Below are positions 21,950 to 34,365 of a stretch of DNA of 64,000 nucleotides, one piece after another (the first letter of the stretch is position 1; every line of letters starts with the position of its first letter). Source of the stretch: Cephalotus follicularis (lineage: Eukaryota; Streptophyta; Magnoliopsida; Oxalidales; Cephalotaceae); NCBI GenBank assembly GCA_001972305.1, contig BDDD01000038.1, positions 1,146,756 to 1,210,755 on the forward strand, read 5' to 3'. Under the pieces are notes generated by a model that was given only the letters and a program-made list of their open reading frames with translations, did not search any database and was not told where the DNA came from. The translations under genes were made by a program, and so were the position numbers.

Positions 21950-24389
21950 TGTTGGAATAGGGGTGTCCCTCCATGCCACGTGGTGGCTCTGCATAAATAT
22001 ACATGTATGTATGGGATGCACTCCTTAACTGGAGATATCACTTTAAGCTACGGGGCGGCTGCATGTGTGTATATTACACTCTCTATTTATACAATCTGAA
22101 TTCCTTTTCGTGTTTTATAGTGCATATTCAATCAACAATGTCAACCCGCTATATGTATATCCCAAACAATCTCAATGGATCAGTTGATCACCATGTCAAC
22201 TAAGTACACATATAGTGCCCTGTCGTTCGAGGGGTTGGATCTCATGCATGAGAGGTTATGAGAATGAGATCCTTGTTCCCTTCTGACAGAACGTTCCAAG
22301 TCATAGGTTCACTTTCATTGGGCAATTGTTGAACCGTAAAGACTTGTCGTATTATGCTTGCTCCCGGGTTTAGTGGAGGATGGATTATCTCATTACCATT
22401 TGGATTTATCCTAAAGCATAATGCGGGGTTCGTGCTAAGGAGCATGAGACTGAACAGACCCACCATAGGAAACCTATTTGGAAAGTCATACCTATGTCAA
22501 TAGGTATCCTATAGTCTCGGTAGTGTATAGTCTATGGTGACTAGTAGACCATTCGTGGAGCTACGTTGTATCGTTAAACCTGAGCGGCTGGCATTCATTG
22601 TATTGTAACTGATTGGCTTTGATTTCCGCCTTCCCCAGCACTAGCCACATGCTGGTAAAAGGGTTGTGTTTGGGCCTTGTGGGAGCCTCACTGAGATGTA
22701 TGGGAGAGTTCGCAATAAGGGATCGTCACACCCGTATGCAGGGTGATCGGGTCTATATTATTTATGTCCGTTGAGACTCATAAAACCCTGATCAGGTATA
22801 GGCAGACTGGAAACGAGGTTTCCGAGGAGGTCTGCCAGAAGTCTCAATGTGTACGTGAATTTATAGTTATCACGACTTTACCTAGGGGTGACATTATTCC
22901 GAACCCTAGGTCGCAGTCGGAGCTAAGTATGACGTAGGATACATGACACATATGCCGATGACTGGATAAAGTACTTGTTTAACCGGTTGTCGACTTATGG
23001 GCGTAGTTGATTATACAGATCCGGGGGGTGATACGATTAACACCGGGGTCATTCTGATAGTTGGGGACTATTAGGGTGGTCGTACCAGAACTACTCGGAT
23101 GTTCTGGGAAATTTATAGTTGTACCAGATTCAAATCGGGCTTTCAGGTGGCACCTGATTATTGGAAAAGTGATGCATGCTACAGACATGCTAGCTTGGCG
23201 GAAAATCTAGTTTTAACTAGTATATATTAATTTGGCATTAGTGGTTCATTTATTTATTTAAATTTACCACCGTATTGTCAAATTGATATATTAACAGAAA
23301 CCACAGTGGGAGTACGTTTTACATACCATGTGCGGGGTGCACACAATTAAAACAAGAGAGAAATTTGTTATTGTATTTTTTTTAATACAAAAGGAGAAAG
23401 AGACTTTTATGTTTTGACTTGGTCAATTTTGGCATCCCGAGTACGCCTTGTGCGCGTCTGGTGCGCTAGCAGGAGAGAAACGCACGAATGCGTGCACAGT
23501 GCCTGGACGACGCTTCTGGCAGGAGAAGACGACGCCGCTGGTGTCGGTGGCCGAGGAAAGAGGTGGCCTTCCATCCACGGTAAACCTTTCTCTCTTCTCT
23601 CCCCGTTTTTCTCTTCTCTCTCTCTATTTTAGCCGAGATGCATTTTTGCGTCTTCCCACTATCGGCGTCTCTTCCGCCACCGACAGTCACCGTAGGTGGA
23701 GCCAAGATTTGGCTCTACCCAGCTTGGCCCTGTTTAGGCTTTTCTTGGCGTTTTCTGGTGCGTTTGTGGCCGGATTCGTTTTGTTGAGTTGACTTTGCCG
23801 AGTCGACTCACTGTGCGCCATGACTTGGCGTTTCAGCTTGAATCACGGCGAGTCTTGGCCACCAGTGGGTTTATTGGGGTGTTGACGTCCACATATGTCA
23901 CTGCCGGTCAATGACACATTGTCCGAGTTGCATTGAGTCCGAACTCAGTGAGTCGTCGCAGCTGTTCGCCGTGTTCTGATGCGCTTCTCGGCACGTCTTC
24001 GCCAGAAATGGGTCGAGCAGATTTTTTGGAGTCCGTTGGTGTCTTGGTTCATTTTTTCGGGGACTGGCCGGAAACCGGCAGTGCAGCCGGTAACCGGCAG
24101 TAGCTTCGGCAAGCATGTAGCGACAAAGTGATGGAGCCGCCAACATTGATATGGTTCCTAATCTTATGTTTTTTGATGTTTACCGAATTGGTTTAGGTTA
24201 AATGGATGTATGCTTGACTGTTTTCTTTTGTTCAATTGAATATTAAACGGAGATCCTAGGCGCATAGATTTTGGTAGTAAGATGTAATTTGAACCTTGAC
24301 TTGAAGTCTTGGTGTTTTTAAAAAATTAAAAGTATACACACTTGCATCCTAGACCCAAAATCGACCGGGACCCCTCCTGGGTTCCAACA
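21950..24389. mobile_element. Probable solo LTR, 2440 bp, in the Gypsy-3 integrase
   Basis: The ends are TGTTGGAATAGGGGTGTCCC at 21950 and GGGTTCCAACA at 24389, an inverted terminal pair. It cuts the integrase reading frame between FEVLD and VGMVAYRLALPP. Flanks are CTGGA (21945-21949) and CTTGA (24390-24394), a 5-bp target duplication with one mismatch. I see no PBS, PPT or second terminus inside, so a solo LTR is the simplest reading. Internal ORFs (for example 23448-23792) show no domain. The terminal TGTTGGA is common in copia LTRs, but the family is unassigned. Confidence 0.72.
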
Positions 24390-24695
24390 CTTGAAAAGGT
24401 TGGCATGGTTGCATATCGGTTAGCTTTGCCTCCGGAGCTATCTCATGTCCATAATGTGTTCCATGTGTGTATGTTGAGGGGTTACCAGTACCATCCCCTA
24501 CATGTGGTCCACTATCCTTTGGACAAAATTCGGGAAGATTTATCATGTTAAGAGGAGGCAGAAGCTATTCTGGATTGACAGGAACGGGTTACGAGAAGTA
24601 AGACCATTCCTTTTGTAAAGGTCTTGTGGAGGAACCATCCTGAGCTTGAGGCTACATGGGAGTTGGAGGAGCATATTCGGGAATAATACGCTCGT
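24390..24695 (+). pseudogene. Gypsy-3 integrase C-terminus and chromodomain
   Basis: This continues the integrase after the inserted LTR: VGMVAYRLALPPELSHVHNVFHV, then a stop at about 24549, then VTRSKTIPFVKVLWRNHPELEATWELEEHIRE. The last segment has the pattern of the chromodomain at the integrase C-terminus of Tekay/Del-type chromoviruses, which in that family directs insertion to heterochromatin. It ends at tandem stops near 24684. Confidence 0.85.
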
Positions 24696-24761
24696 TTGTT
24701 TGAGTAAGGTATGTGTTTGTTTATGATTTCGGGACGAAATTTTCTTTAACGGGGATGGACA

Positions 24762-25636
24762 TGTAATACCCTGTTTGTCTGTGTGTATATTTTCGGGCCT
24801 TTTATCTGTTTGTCAAGTAGTCGGTCTACTTTATTTTTGGTCATGTGTGTTGGGCTGACTGATACCATCCTTGGTCCATTGGGTATGTTAGTATGTGTAT
24901 ATGCATAAGTATGAATTATGTTTTTTATTTTATTTTTAATATCATTGTTTATTTTAAAATTTTAAAACTATATCTTTTATTTTATTTCCTTCTCTCTCTC
25001 TCTCTTATCTCTCTCGTATGTCTCTCCCTCTATTAACTCCCTCACTCAATTTTTCTCCCTCTTTCCCTCAACTTCTCCCAAAAATCCTCCTCTTTTCCTT
25101 ATCATACCAGATTTTGTTTTCCTTTTTCCTTATCCTAGCTGAAATTGTCTCTCCTTTCAGTTTAAGAATGGCTTTTGTCCACTATTTTATGCCATTCGTT
25201 TCTCTCTCACCTGGTTGTAGCCGATTTTGCAAACTTGGCAATTTGTTTTATTCTTCGTGCAATTGCTTCATTAAAATCAGGTTTGTGTTTCCTAATTCCA
25301 TCATATATGGTTTTGTTTTATTGTACATTCGTTTGGCGGGTTTGAATCCTTGTGATTTTCCTCCTCTTTTTCCTTTTGAATAGCCTTTGTGAGTCTTGGA
25401 AATTGTTTTGTTCTTTCTATGGTTTCGGTATCGCCATTACAGGTTGGTTTCTTGGTTTACTTGTGATGGTTCGTCCTGTTTTATTGGGAATCCGATTATA
25501 TATGTATATAGGCTGTTAGAGTTTTGGTTTTTGATTTCTGCCGCTCCATGTTCTGTCATTTTTTCTGAGTTTGTTAAATAGCCTTTAGGCGTCTTGTATA
25601 GGTTGTAATATGGTTTTGATAACTGATAGTTGGTAA
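24762..25636 (+). repeat. Gypsy-3 3' LTR, first part
   Basis: The LTR starts TGTAATACCC at 24762 after the PPT ACGGGGATGGACA. It has the CT-rich tract at about 24985-25100 in the same place as the Gypsy-2 LTR. It stops at 25636 where Gypsy-4 begins; the last five bases, GGTAA, are repeated at 37617-37621. Confidence 0.85.
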
Positions 25637-28018
25637 TGTAACACCCCGGGCCCGCAAGGCGGACACGTGGCATTACCCTCAATCCAATACACAATACAAT
25701 GGTCGGGACTAGCAATATAAAAATGCAGAAAACTTTAAAACTTTACAAGCCTTTTCAAATACATAACAATCCTTTAAAAAGCATTACAATACAGTATATA
25801 TCCATCTTTCATTACAATTTCTCAAAGCAATACATTCCAAAATTTACTACAATGTCTCACAACCAGCTCCGCGGTACCCAAGCAGTCATGCGATCAACGG
25901 TCTTCAATCCTTCTGTCCACTGCTACCAGCTACCCTACCTATGCCGCACACAAAGGTACAACACAGCCCCACCCCGAAGAATGGGGTTAGCCACACTGGC
26001 TAAGCAGAAACCCCATGTAGCATGTATGCATTTACAATGTGCAATATCGGTGACAATTTATATAATATCAATGTGCGGTGTACAATATCAATGCATGACA
26101 TGACAAATGTACATGTACAATTGGCGATCAGACTACCCGTATGACAATGGCCCATAACAGAGCATACGGATAGGATCTATAACAATCAATCAATCAATAG
26201 CTGACATTCAATGGTGGTGTATGAAACACCCAATCAACCAATCAATAACCAATAGAGCATGCGACCGGTGTCAATACAGTGTCAATCAGTTAGCAGTGAT
26301 CAATCCTATAGAAGGTAGTCCTTCGAAAAGGGTGAGAGATCTATCTACGATTCTCAGACTGATCAGGTCTCGAACGCATAGATCTTCCAGCCTATGGCTG
26401 GGCCAATAGAATCTCAATGAGCTATAGCTGAGGGAGCTACTGATGCCATTAGGGAGCTATAGCCCTCAGCGAGCACAATCGTCAATCAATCGTGCTCGTC
26501 AGGATGACAATACAGTAAAAGAAACGGTCGACGAAATAGGTGGACATAGTCAACCTAACAAGCCGACATAAACCACAAGGTCGCTCTATAGGATCCATAC
26601 GATACAATCAATCATTCAATCGAGTCAATACAACATTAAGAAAAGTCAATGATTGGTGGTGCCAAATGGAGAAATGGGAACGTGCGTCCATCTTACCGAC
26701 TTAGACTCACAACAACACTTACGACTCAAGCAATCGATCGATGTATCAATACAACGTCGATGCAAGGTCGATAAATGGTGGTGCCTAATGGAGGGATGGA
26801 GACGTGCGTCCATTTTACCGACTTAGACTCACTACAACACTCACGACTCAAGCAATAAATCAATTAATCCAATCATTTAAAACCGTTTTCAAACACTTGA
26901 ACACCTCAAGTGAGGCTCTAGTTAAGTGGCAATGTGAAAAGAAGTTGAAAACAAACTTTAAAACAGTTAAAAACTCCTTTCAGTACATTAGGCGTCGATG
27001 TCCTTGGTGAAAGACATCGACTCCTTTTTAAAATGATGGAAAGACGTCGATGTCTTTAAAAGACATCGATGTCTTTCCCTATTTGTGTGGAGACCTGGCC
27101 GAAGACGTCGATGTCCTTTAAGAAAGGCGTCGACCCGTTTAAATAAAAATAGCCTGAGAATGCACATCGATGTTCGGCATCGACGTCTTTCCAGGGGAGA
27201 GACATCTCGAGGCAAAGACGTCGACGTCTTTGAAAGGCGTTGATGTCTTTGCTGCAGAATCAAGGATGTAGCACTCGTATGAGAAAGACATCGACGTCTT
27301 TGTGCTAAGGTCGATGTCTTTTCCGGGAAAAGTCGATTTTGTGCAGAAAATAGGGCCAATCTCGGGTCAAAAACAAATTTAAAGCCATTATTTGAAAACC
27401 AAAGTTTACAATCAATCATTTGAGGTTAGTAAGACTAGTTACAACCTTCCAAATTTGATTTCAATCATTCAATTTAACAATTAGGTCAAGGGTTTGCTAT
27501 AAACCCTAAAAACTTCAATTCAATCACTCAATCACTCAATTCAATCATGCAATTCAATCAATAAAACAGTAGGCAACTCAGTAAAGAAGTCCTACCTTTC
27601 ACTAAAGCTTCAAAAGTTGAGCTAACGATCGATCAATCGGCTGAAAATGCCCAATAATCCGCTACTTTCTTGTTCAATCGGTAAGCCACCACTTGTAATC
27701 ACTGTCCTTGTCGATGGAGATGCAATTCCGGCTGCAAGGGAGGAAGATGGAGGCTCCAACTAGAGAGAGAGGGAGAATAATAGAGAGATAAGAGGAAATG
27801 AGAATAATGAGAGAAAAGAGAGAAAGAATTTACATAAATAGTCGATTAGATCAACTCTCCGAAACTCGGCCCAAAATCCCGACTATACATGCATATAACC
27901 AATACAATATCAATAGGTGTAAGAATACCTCAATTCAATACAGTTCAGTACGGTCTAGTACGATACAATAAGGTACGATGTATGCATGAACAGTACAAAA
28001 GGGAATTCGGTCGTCACA
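25637..28018 (-). repeat. Gypsy-4 3' LTR, 2382 bp
   Basis: On the minus strand it runs from TGTGACGACCG at 28018 to GGGGTGTTACA at 25637. It is unusually rich in CAAT/CAATC words on the plus strand (for example about 26185-26300). It contains a flavour C palindrome array (26993-27335) and a duplicated segment around ACTTACGACTCAAGCAATC (about 26660-26880). Confidence 0.92.
26993..27335. repeat. Palindrome array, flavour C (AAGACGTCGATGTCTT), Gypsy-4 3' LTR
   Basis: Core starts are at 26993, 27015, 27045, 27064, 27106, 27128, 27165, 27178, 27203, 27219 and 27238, with more near 27290 and 27311. Several gaps are 19-22 or 42 bp, but the spacing is less regular than in flavours A and B. Examples are AAAGACGTCGACGTCTTT (about 27215) and AAAGACATCGATGTCTTT (about 27060). 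Confidence 0.9.
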
Positions 28019-28032
28019 TTCTCCCCTCCTTG
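28019..28032 (-). other. Gypsy-4 polypurine tract
   Basis: The minus strand reads AAGGAGGGGAGAA directly before the 3' LTR start TGTGACG. This is the usual site of plus-strand priming. Confidence 0.85.
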
Positions 28033-28074
28033 AAAGAATCTGGTCCCCAGATTCATCGGTCAAACAAACAATTA

Positions 28075-29600
28075 GTCAAAGAGAAAAGGATATGTCTCTC
28101 TCATATCGTCCTTGCGCTCCTAGATGCGCTCCATAGAACCATGATACTGCCATAGAACACTGACCAAAGGGATGGTCTGGTTCCTCAAAACTCTGATCTG
28201 TCGGTCAACAATCTGTATAGGAGTCTCAATAAATGATAAGTCAGGTTCCAACTAAATCTGACCAAACTCAATGATGTGCGAAGGATCTCGAACATATCTC
28301 CTCAACTGAGAAACATGGAACACATCATGCACTACCGACAATGCTGGAGGCAAGGCAAGCCTATAAGCAAGTCGGCCAATCCGATCCAATACCTCAAAAG
28401 GTCCAATAAAATGAGGAGAAAGCTTTCCTTTCTTCCCGAATCTCATGACTCCTTTAGTGAGCGACACTTTGAGGAAAACATGGTCACCAACACTAAACTC
28501 CAAGCCTCTGCTATGAACATCAGCATAGCTTTTCTGTCTGCTCTATGCAACAATCAATCGTCTCTAATCAGTTTCACTTTCTCTGTGGTAATCTGTACAA
28601 TCTCTGGCCCCAAAATACTCTTTTCACCGACTTGATCCCAACAAACTGGTGATCGGCACTTTCTACCATATAAGGCTTCATAGGGAGCTATCTGTATGCT
28701 CTCGTGATAACTATTCTTATATGAGAACTCAATCAAATGCAAGTAGTCATCCCAACTGCCTCCAAAGTCGTGCACGCATGCTCGAAGCATGTCCTCCAAT
28801 GTCTGAATGGTCCTTTCAGACAAACCATCTGTTTGGGGATGAAAAGCAGTGCTGAAACTCAATTCTGTACCCATAGCTACCTGTAACTTCCTCCAAAACC
28901 TGGAAGTGAAGCGAGAGTCTCGGTCCGAAACAATGCTAACAAGAGCTCCATGTGCTTTAACAATCTCTTTCATGAACAATCTGGACAACTTTTCTCTAGA
29001 ATAAGTCATCCGAATCGGTAGAAAGTGGGCCGACTTCGTGAGTCGATCAACCACAACCCAAATACCATCATGTTTGTCACGAGTCAGAGGCAACCCAGAC
29101 ACGAAATCCATGGTAATGTGCTCCCATTTCCACTCAGGAATGAGCAAAGGCTGAAGCAAGCCCGCCGGTCTCTGGTGCTCTACCTTAACTTGCTGACAAG
29201 TGAGGCATCTCGATACAAACTCGGCAATTTCTCTCTTCATGCCAATCCACCAATAGCTAAGTTTTAGGTCACGATACATATTCGTACTTCCTGGATGGAT
29301 AGAGAGACGAGATTTATGAGCTTGAGAAAGAAGCTCTTCCTTCAACTCGCTATCGGCTGGAATGCAAATTCTATTTCTGTATCTCAATAACCCATCTGTA
29401 GAGAGAGAGAAATCGGGTTTTAATCCTTCATCAATAGTAGTAGCAACTTTCTGTAATTCAATATCTGCTATCTGTGCATCTCTAATCAGGTCAGGCAATG
29501 CAGGTTGTACTTGAATATGGGAAAGAGTCATACAAGATAGCTTGTGACTCAATGCATCTGCAACGACATTTGCTTTTCTATGATGGTATTCAATGTCACA
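28075..29600 (-). pseudogene. Gypsy-4 integrase with chromodomain
   Basis: The minus-strand ORF 28554-29552 contains the RNase H/integrase linker, the HHCC finger (LSIHPGSTNMYRDL...CLTCQQVK) and a core with all three acidic residues in context: TMDFVSGLP, VSDRDSRF and QTDGLSERTIQTLEDML. A frameshift near 28553 moves the C-terminal part to another frame (28252-28503: FSVGDHVFLKVS, GPFEVLDRIGRLAYRLALPP). A stop follows, and then a chromodomain remnant (TIPLVSVLWQYHG..., EDDMRETYP-like) down to about 28075. The catalytic domain is well preserved compared with Gypsy-3. Confidence 0.88.
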
Positions 29601-30675
29601 GTCATATATCTAAGACTCTTATGATCAGTGAAAACTGTGAACTTGGTCCCATAAAGGTAGTGGCGCCATTTTCTAAGAGCAAAGACAATGGCTGCCAACT
29701 CCAAGTCATGCACTGGGTAGTTTTCTTCATGTGGTTTGATCTTTCTCGATTCATATGCGATCACTTTGCCGTATTGCATAAGAACACAACCAAGCCCCTT
29801 TCCAGAAGCATCGGTGTATACAACAATGTCTTCGTTCCCGTTTGGCAAGGCTAAGACAGGAGCGGAAACCAATCTGTCTTTCAACTCTTGAAAACTTCTT
29901 TCACAATCACTATCCCATACAAAGGCAGCGTTCTTCTGTGTCAATCTGGTCAATGGTGTTGCAATACGGGAAAATCCCTCAACAAACCGACGATAATACC
30001 CTGCTAAACCCAAGAAGCTGCGAACTTCGGAAGCATTTGTCGATCGTTTCCAATCTTTCACTGCCTCTAGTTTCTATGGATCTACTGATAAACTGTTACC
30101 AGAAACAATATGCCCAAGAAAAGCAACCTCCGATAACCAGAACTCCCACTTGTCGAAATTTGCATACAATCGATGATCCCTCAAAGTTTGCAGTACAATG
30201 TAGAGGTGTTGGGCATGCTCCTCATCGGTCCTGGAATAGACCAAGTGGTCGTCAATGAACACTACAATGAACTGATCCAAATACTGCATGAACACTCAGT
30301 TCATCAGGTCCATGAAAGCCGCAGGAGCATTAGTCACACCAAAAGGCATAACTAAGAACTCATAATGGACATATCTCGATCAGAAAGCCGTCTTCGGAAT
30401 ATCCTCCGGTCTGACTTTCAACTGGTGATAGCCCGATCTCAAGTCGAGCTTAGAAAACACTGACGCTCCTCTAAGCTGATCAAAGAGCTCATCAATGTGC
30501 GATAGAGGGTACTTATTCTTCACTGTAACTTTATTTAGCTGTCGGTAGTCAATACACATACGGAGTGATCCATCTTTCTTCTTGATAAAAAGAACAGGTG
30601 CTCCCCAGGGTGAAGCACTAGGACTTATAAAACCTTTGTCGAGCAGATTTTGTAACTGTATCTTTAACTCTTCAA
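29549..30675 (-). pseudogene. Gypsy-4 reverse transcriptase and RNase H
   Basis: RT is read from about 30675 ([37 protein letters not shown]) with stops near 30381 and 30299. The catalytic motif is FIDDHLVYS: both Asp are kept and the usual Ile/Val after them is His. RNase H follows ([51 protein letters not shown]). A deletion of roughly 20 codons lies near 29605: the segment usually between SLRYM and DCDIEYHH (TQKELN...LLKDY in relatives) is missing and the frame shifts. It continues into the integrase linker ([10 protein letters not shown]). Confidence 0.87.
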
Positions 30676-31400
30676 TTCTATCGGTGCCATTCGGTACGGT
30701 GCTCGAGAAATCGGTGTAGTTCCTGGTATCAAATCAATGACAAATTCTATCTCTCTGTTTGGCGGCAACGATGTCAAATCCCGAGGAAAAACATCTCCGA
30801 ACTCGCAAACCACTGGAATATCTTCCAGTTCTGGCCGCCATCTGTCTGTATTGAGCACATGTGCCAGAAACCCCTGGCATCCCTGTCGTGACAATCTGTC
30901 CGCATGCAAAGCCGAAATCATCAGAACAAACAATGGCTCTAAGTTGCCAAGAAAACGAAAAGGTGGTCGTCCCGGAAGACTAAAAACCACTACTTTTCGA
31001 TGACAATCCACCTGAGCAAAGCTAGTAGACAACCAATCCATGCCAAGAATCACATCTAGGCAATCCATCGGTAAAACAATAAGATCGGCTAATAAGCAAC
31101 GATCATCAATCTCAACAATACAGTCTTTACACACTCGATCGGTGGTCGCTGACTCACCGAGAGGTGTGGATACCTCCATCAAGAAAGGAAGGTACTCAGG
31201 CCTCAAACCAACATGTGAGACAAAATGCAATACAATGAATGAATGGGATGAACCTGGATCAATAAGAACCTGTGCTAGAAGATGAAAGAGTCGAATGGTA
31301 GCTCCAATAACAACATCGAACCCCACTGCAGCACTCGGTTCCATAGCAAACACTCTAGCCTGAACTGTCGGAGCAGAACTCATAGGCTGCTTCCCCCTGG
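30664..31400 (-). pseudogene. Gypsy-4 aspartic protease and RT N-terminus
   Basis: The ORF 30664-31383 contains the retroviral-type protease: LIDPGSSHSFI, in which the active-site triad D-S/T-G has become D-P-G, then the flap region and MDCLDVILGMDWLS. After a linker it reaches the pol motif [30 protein letters not shown] that precedes RT. It is in a different frame from gag (frameshift near 31385) and from RT (frameshift near 30675). The D-P-G change would be expected to abolish processing. Confidence 0.87.
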
Positions 31401-32136
31401 ACTGCGAAGCCCACAGGAAGAAGACGGTACACTAGCTGTCGGTCCTGGTGGAGGCGGTGCCCGCTGTGTCTGATCAAATCCTCTAGGACGAGAACTCCGA
31501 GGACAATCTCTAGCAAAGTGGTCGGGACCACCACAAACAAAGCAATGGCCCAAGAACCATCTACAATTCTCAGAAGTATGGTTAGTCTTCTGGCAATGCA
31601 CACAAGGAACCGTAGCACTCTGATTACCGCTCCCAAAAAATCTGGAGGGTGTACCCTGACTAGGACCTAAAGATCGGTCTCCTCGGCATGCGTTCCTCGA
31701 TCTGCCTCTCCTCCGAAAGCGGGACGGATTCCCGCTACCCTGATTGCTACCCTGAGAACCAGGTGAGGGGCTACTATCAGTCTTCTGCGATTTAGCACTG
31801 CCACTGTCACTACCACTCTGCCAAGAAGAAGGAGTAGGCCTGGTACGGGCTGCATCCCTCATCAGTTTAGCCTCAGCTACAATATACTCAAGCTGCATAG
31901 CTCGGGAAGAAATATCCGATATGGAGGTCAACCCGAAGGGGGTCAGTTGCCTCCTCAAATCCAATCTCAATCCCTGAAGGAACTTCTTTGCTCTACGCTC
32001 TTGGCTTTCCACTAAGTACGGGGCAGATCGGGCTAGCTGCGTGAACCTCGCCTCATACTCAGCAACTGTCATGCTCCCTTGTACCAAGTTAGCAAATTCA
32101 ATCTCTCTTCTATCTACCTCTACTTGAGGGTAGTAC
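31380..32136 (-). pseudogene. Gypsy-4 gag C-terminal part with two zinc knuckles
   Basis: The frame continues from gag N-terminus 34559-35060 once the TRIM insertion is removed. Insert plus one target duplication is 2427 bp, a multiple of three, so the frame is restored. It holds YYPQVEVDRREIEF, the gag motif MTVAEYEARFTQLAR, a Ser/Gly/Arg-rich linker, and two CCHC knuckles (CVHCQKTNHTSENC and CFVCGGPDHFARDC), as is usual for this gag type. It ends in a stop at 31380. Confidence 0.88.
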
Positions 32137-32249
32137 TCTAACTACCCGGCCCAATCTTGTGAGGTATTGTCCGCTTTGGGTTCAAGAGGTGGCCCCCGTG
32201 TCCAACACGTGGCACTTTGCCCCTCACGGTTTTGTCCTCAAAAGGCACC

Positions 32250-33796
32250 TCTATCACAAAGCGGATCCATAAGTCCACCTCATGGGACTTATTCAAAACA
32301 TAGAGAGACGCCGTAGTCTACTCACACCGCTACGGAAGTGTCACATCCCCGTGCCAGGCCCACGACGTGCCTATGGTACACCCCATAGGTGGGAAATATC
32401 TCTGTATATCCAAAGTTAACATACTTCCTAATGTGGAAGTCATGTTCATTTAACATACTTCCTAAGGTGAAAGTCAGGTTCGATTATCTAATACAAAAAT
32501 TCGTATACTTTCGAATGGGAAAGTCATACTTAGTTTACAAAACCGGTGACATTGAACTTTAGTAGTAAAACAGATTTTATAAAACATCCGAGGTTGCATA
32601 ATCTTTCATAAACATTCAAAGCCAAAACATAAAGTCAGGAAATATTTATTTTCACAAAAATATCCTACCGACTTTATTTCAAAACATATCGAATTACGAA
32701 GCATAACGAAATTCATAAGATCAAAGGAATTATATTCGTAACAAAACTGAATTTTATTCTTTAACAAACCAGTAGGAGGGTATCAAAGAAGGAGTTATCC
32801 GTACTTAATCATAAAAAGTGAAACAGGATAGTTCCAATAAAATCAGATAACCAAGAAAGAAGGTCATCCGTACCTTAAGCAATCACAAAAATAACTTTAC
32901 GAATTGAACAACAATTTCTAATTCTCCCTCGAAGCACACAAATCTAAAACATACAATTTCATTCATATAAGCATTCAAATATCACTCCCAAAACAGTAAC
33001 TTAATAGTGTTTAAAATAGACTCCAAATCATTAGACAAACAAACGGATCACAAAACTTAAAACCAGAAAATTCCTGGGCAATTCCAGTCGACTGCATCAA
33101 GATCCAGTCGGCTACTCAAAGGATGGCAGTCGACTACACAACATAGGCAGCCGACTACTCAAACTGGGTTGAATCCAGTCGACTGGGATAGGGGTCCAGT
33201 CGACTGTGCAAGGCCAAACAGTCGACTATTTCAAGAGGCAGTCGACTGTTCTGGGCGATAGAACAGCAAAAACACAGCAATTCAATTTCAATTTTCTGTC
33301 AAAACTATATTACAACATTACCAGTGGTTACCAACATTTAAACAAGACTTATGTGACTTATCCAAGGCATTTAAACATCCAGAATCAGAGGTTTAGTTGG
33401 TGATCACACTTTTTAAAGAGACTCAAGTTCCAATTTTTATTTGCATAACCATGTGTTAAATATTCTGTCAAACCTTTACTGTTAAATCCAAAACCAGTTT
33501 AGTACCATTACTAGACTTCACAGGACTTACTAACAATTCTCAAAACATCAGCAAAACATGCATGGCAGGGAGTAAACAAAACCAACATACTAGCAGCCTT
33601 CATGAACATGAAACTTGATGATATAAAACGAAACTCACTGCTATGCCATATTAACAGAGGAAAACCAACCTGATATGATGAACAAAGAAGCACAACACAG
33701 TCTCCAATTTGTAGGTTCGGTTCTCAGGCACAACAAAATCGTTGAAGCATAAACAATGAGCAATTGTGCATATAAATAGAAAATATGAGGCAATAG
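32250..33796 (-). repeat. Large gypsy-LTR fragment inside the TRIM block
   Basis: On the minus strand it carries the hairpin block (32370-32389), the CACCGCTACGGAAGTGTCAC block, several GTACGGAT-type segments (about 32790-32880) and a flavour A array with sites at 33085, 33105, 33127, 33148, 33176, 33197, 33219 and 33239 (gaps 20, 22, 21, 28, 21, 22, 20). About 33260-33790 is AT-rich without recognisable content. The left edge interrupts the TRIM LTR at 32249 after AAAAGGCACCTC. Confidence 0.75.
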
Positions 33797-33897
33797 GAAA
33801 AAACCGTGCAGGGGCAAAGTGCCACGTGTGGGACACGGGGGCCACCTCTTGAACCCAAAGTGGACAATACCTCAGAAGATTGGGTTGGGTCATTATA
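33797..33897 (+). repeat. TRIM LTR copy 1 (5'-truncated)
   Basis: This is about the last 100 bp of the TRIM LTR, from AAAACCGTGC to a mutated end GGGTCATTATA. It is directly followed by the PBS-containing internal region. Confidence 0.8.
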
Positions 33898-34035
33898 GGT
33901 GGTATCAGAGCTGACCCAATACAACTTCTATGTCGGATACGCGGACATTCTGGGCTGACCACGAGCCTGTCGTGGTATTTGGATATGTTTGGCCTCTCCC
34001 TTGGTGAGGGCGCCAGGGATTAAACGGGGGGAGTA
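33898..34035 (+). mobile_element. TRIM internal region 1, 138 bp
   Basis: It starts GGTGGTATCAGAGC (tRNA-Met-type PBS) and ends with the polypurine tract AAACGGGGGGAGTA. It is non-coding. Confidence 0.87.
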
Positions 34036-34227
34036 TGTCATGACCCGCATCCCACATCGGAAGTGTATGGGGAGATCCATGGTATATATGTGAAAACCCT
34101 TCTCAAACTTGTGAGGCTCCTTTTGAGGACAAAACTGTGCGGGGCAAAGTGCCACGTGTGTGACACGAGGGCCACCTCTTGAACCCAAAGTGGACAATGC
34201 CTCACAAGATTGGGCCGGGTCGTTACA
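34036..34227 (+). repeat. TRIM LTR copy 2, 192 bp
   Basis: It runs from TGTCATGACCCGCATCCCAC to GGGCCGGGTCGTTACA and contains CCCACATCGG, a motif common in plant TRIM LTRs. Confidence 0.88.
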
Positions 34228-34365
34228 GGTGGTATCAGAGCTGACCCAATACAACTTCTATGTCGGATACGCGGTCATTCTGGGCTGACCATGAGCCTGT
34301 CGTGGTATTTGGATCTGTTTGGCCTCTCCCCTGGCGAAGGAGCCAGGGATTAAACGGGGGGAGTA
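34228..34365 (+). mobile_element. TRIM internal region 2, 138 bp
   Basis: It has the same length and content as internal region 1, with PBS TGGTATCAGAGC at the left and the G-rich PPT at the right. Differences from region 1 are a handful of substitutions. Confidence 0.88.

Noticed and set aside
23414-23792. Overlapping ORFs in a GC-rich stretch, possible gene
   Set aside because: They lie inside the solo LTR at 21950-24389, overlap in several frames and have no recognisable domain or intron signals.
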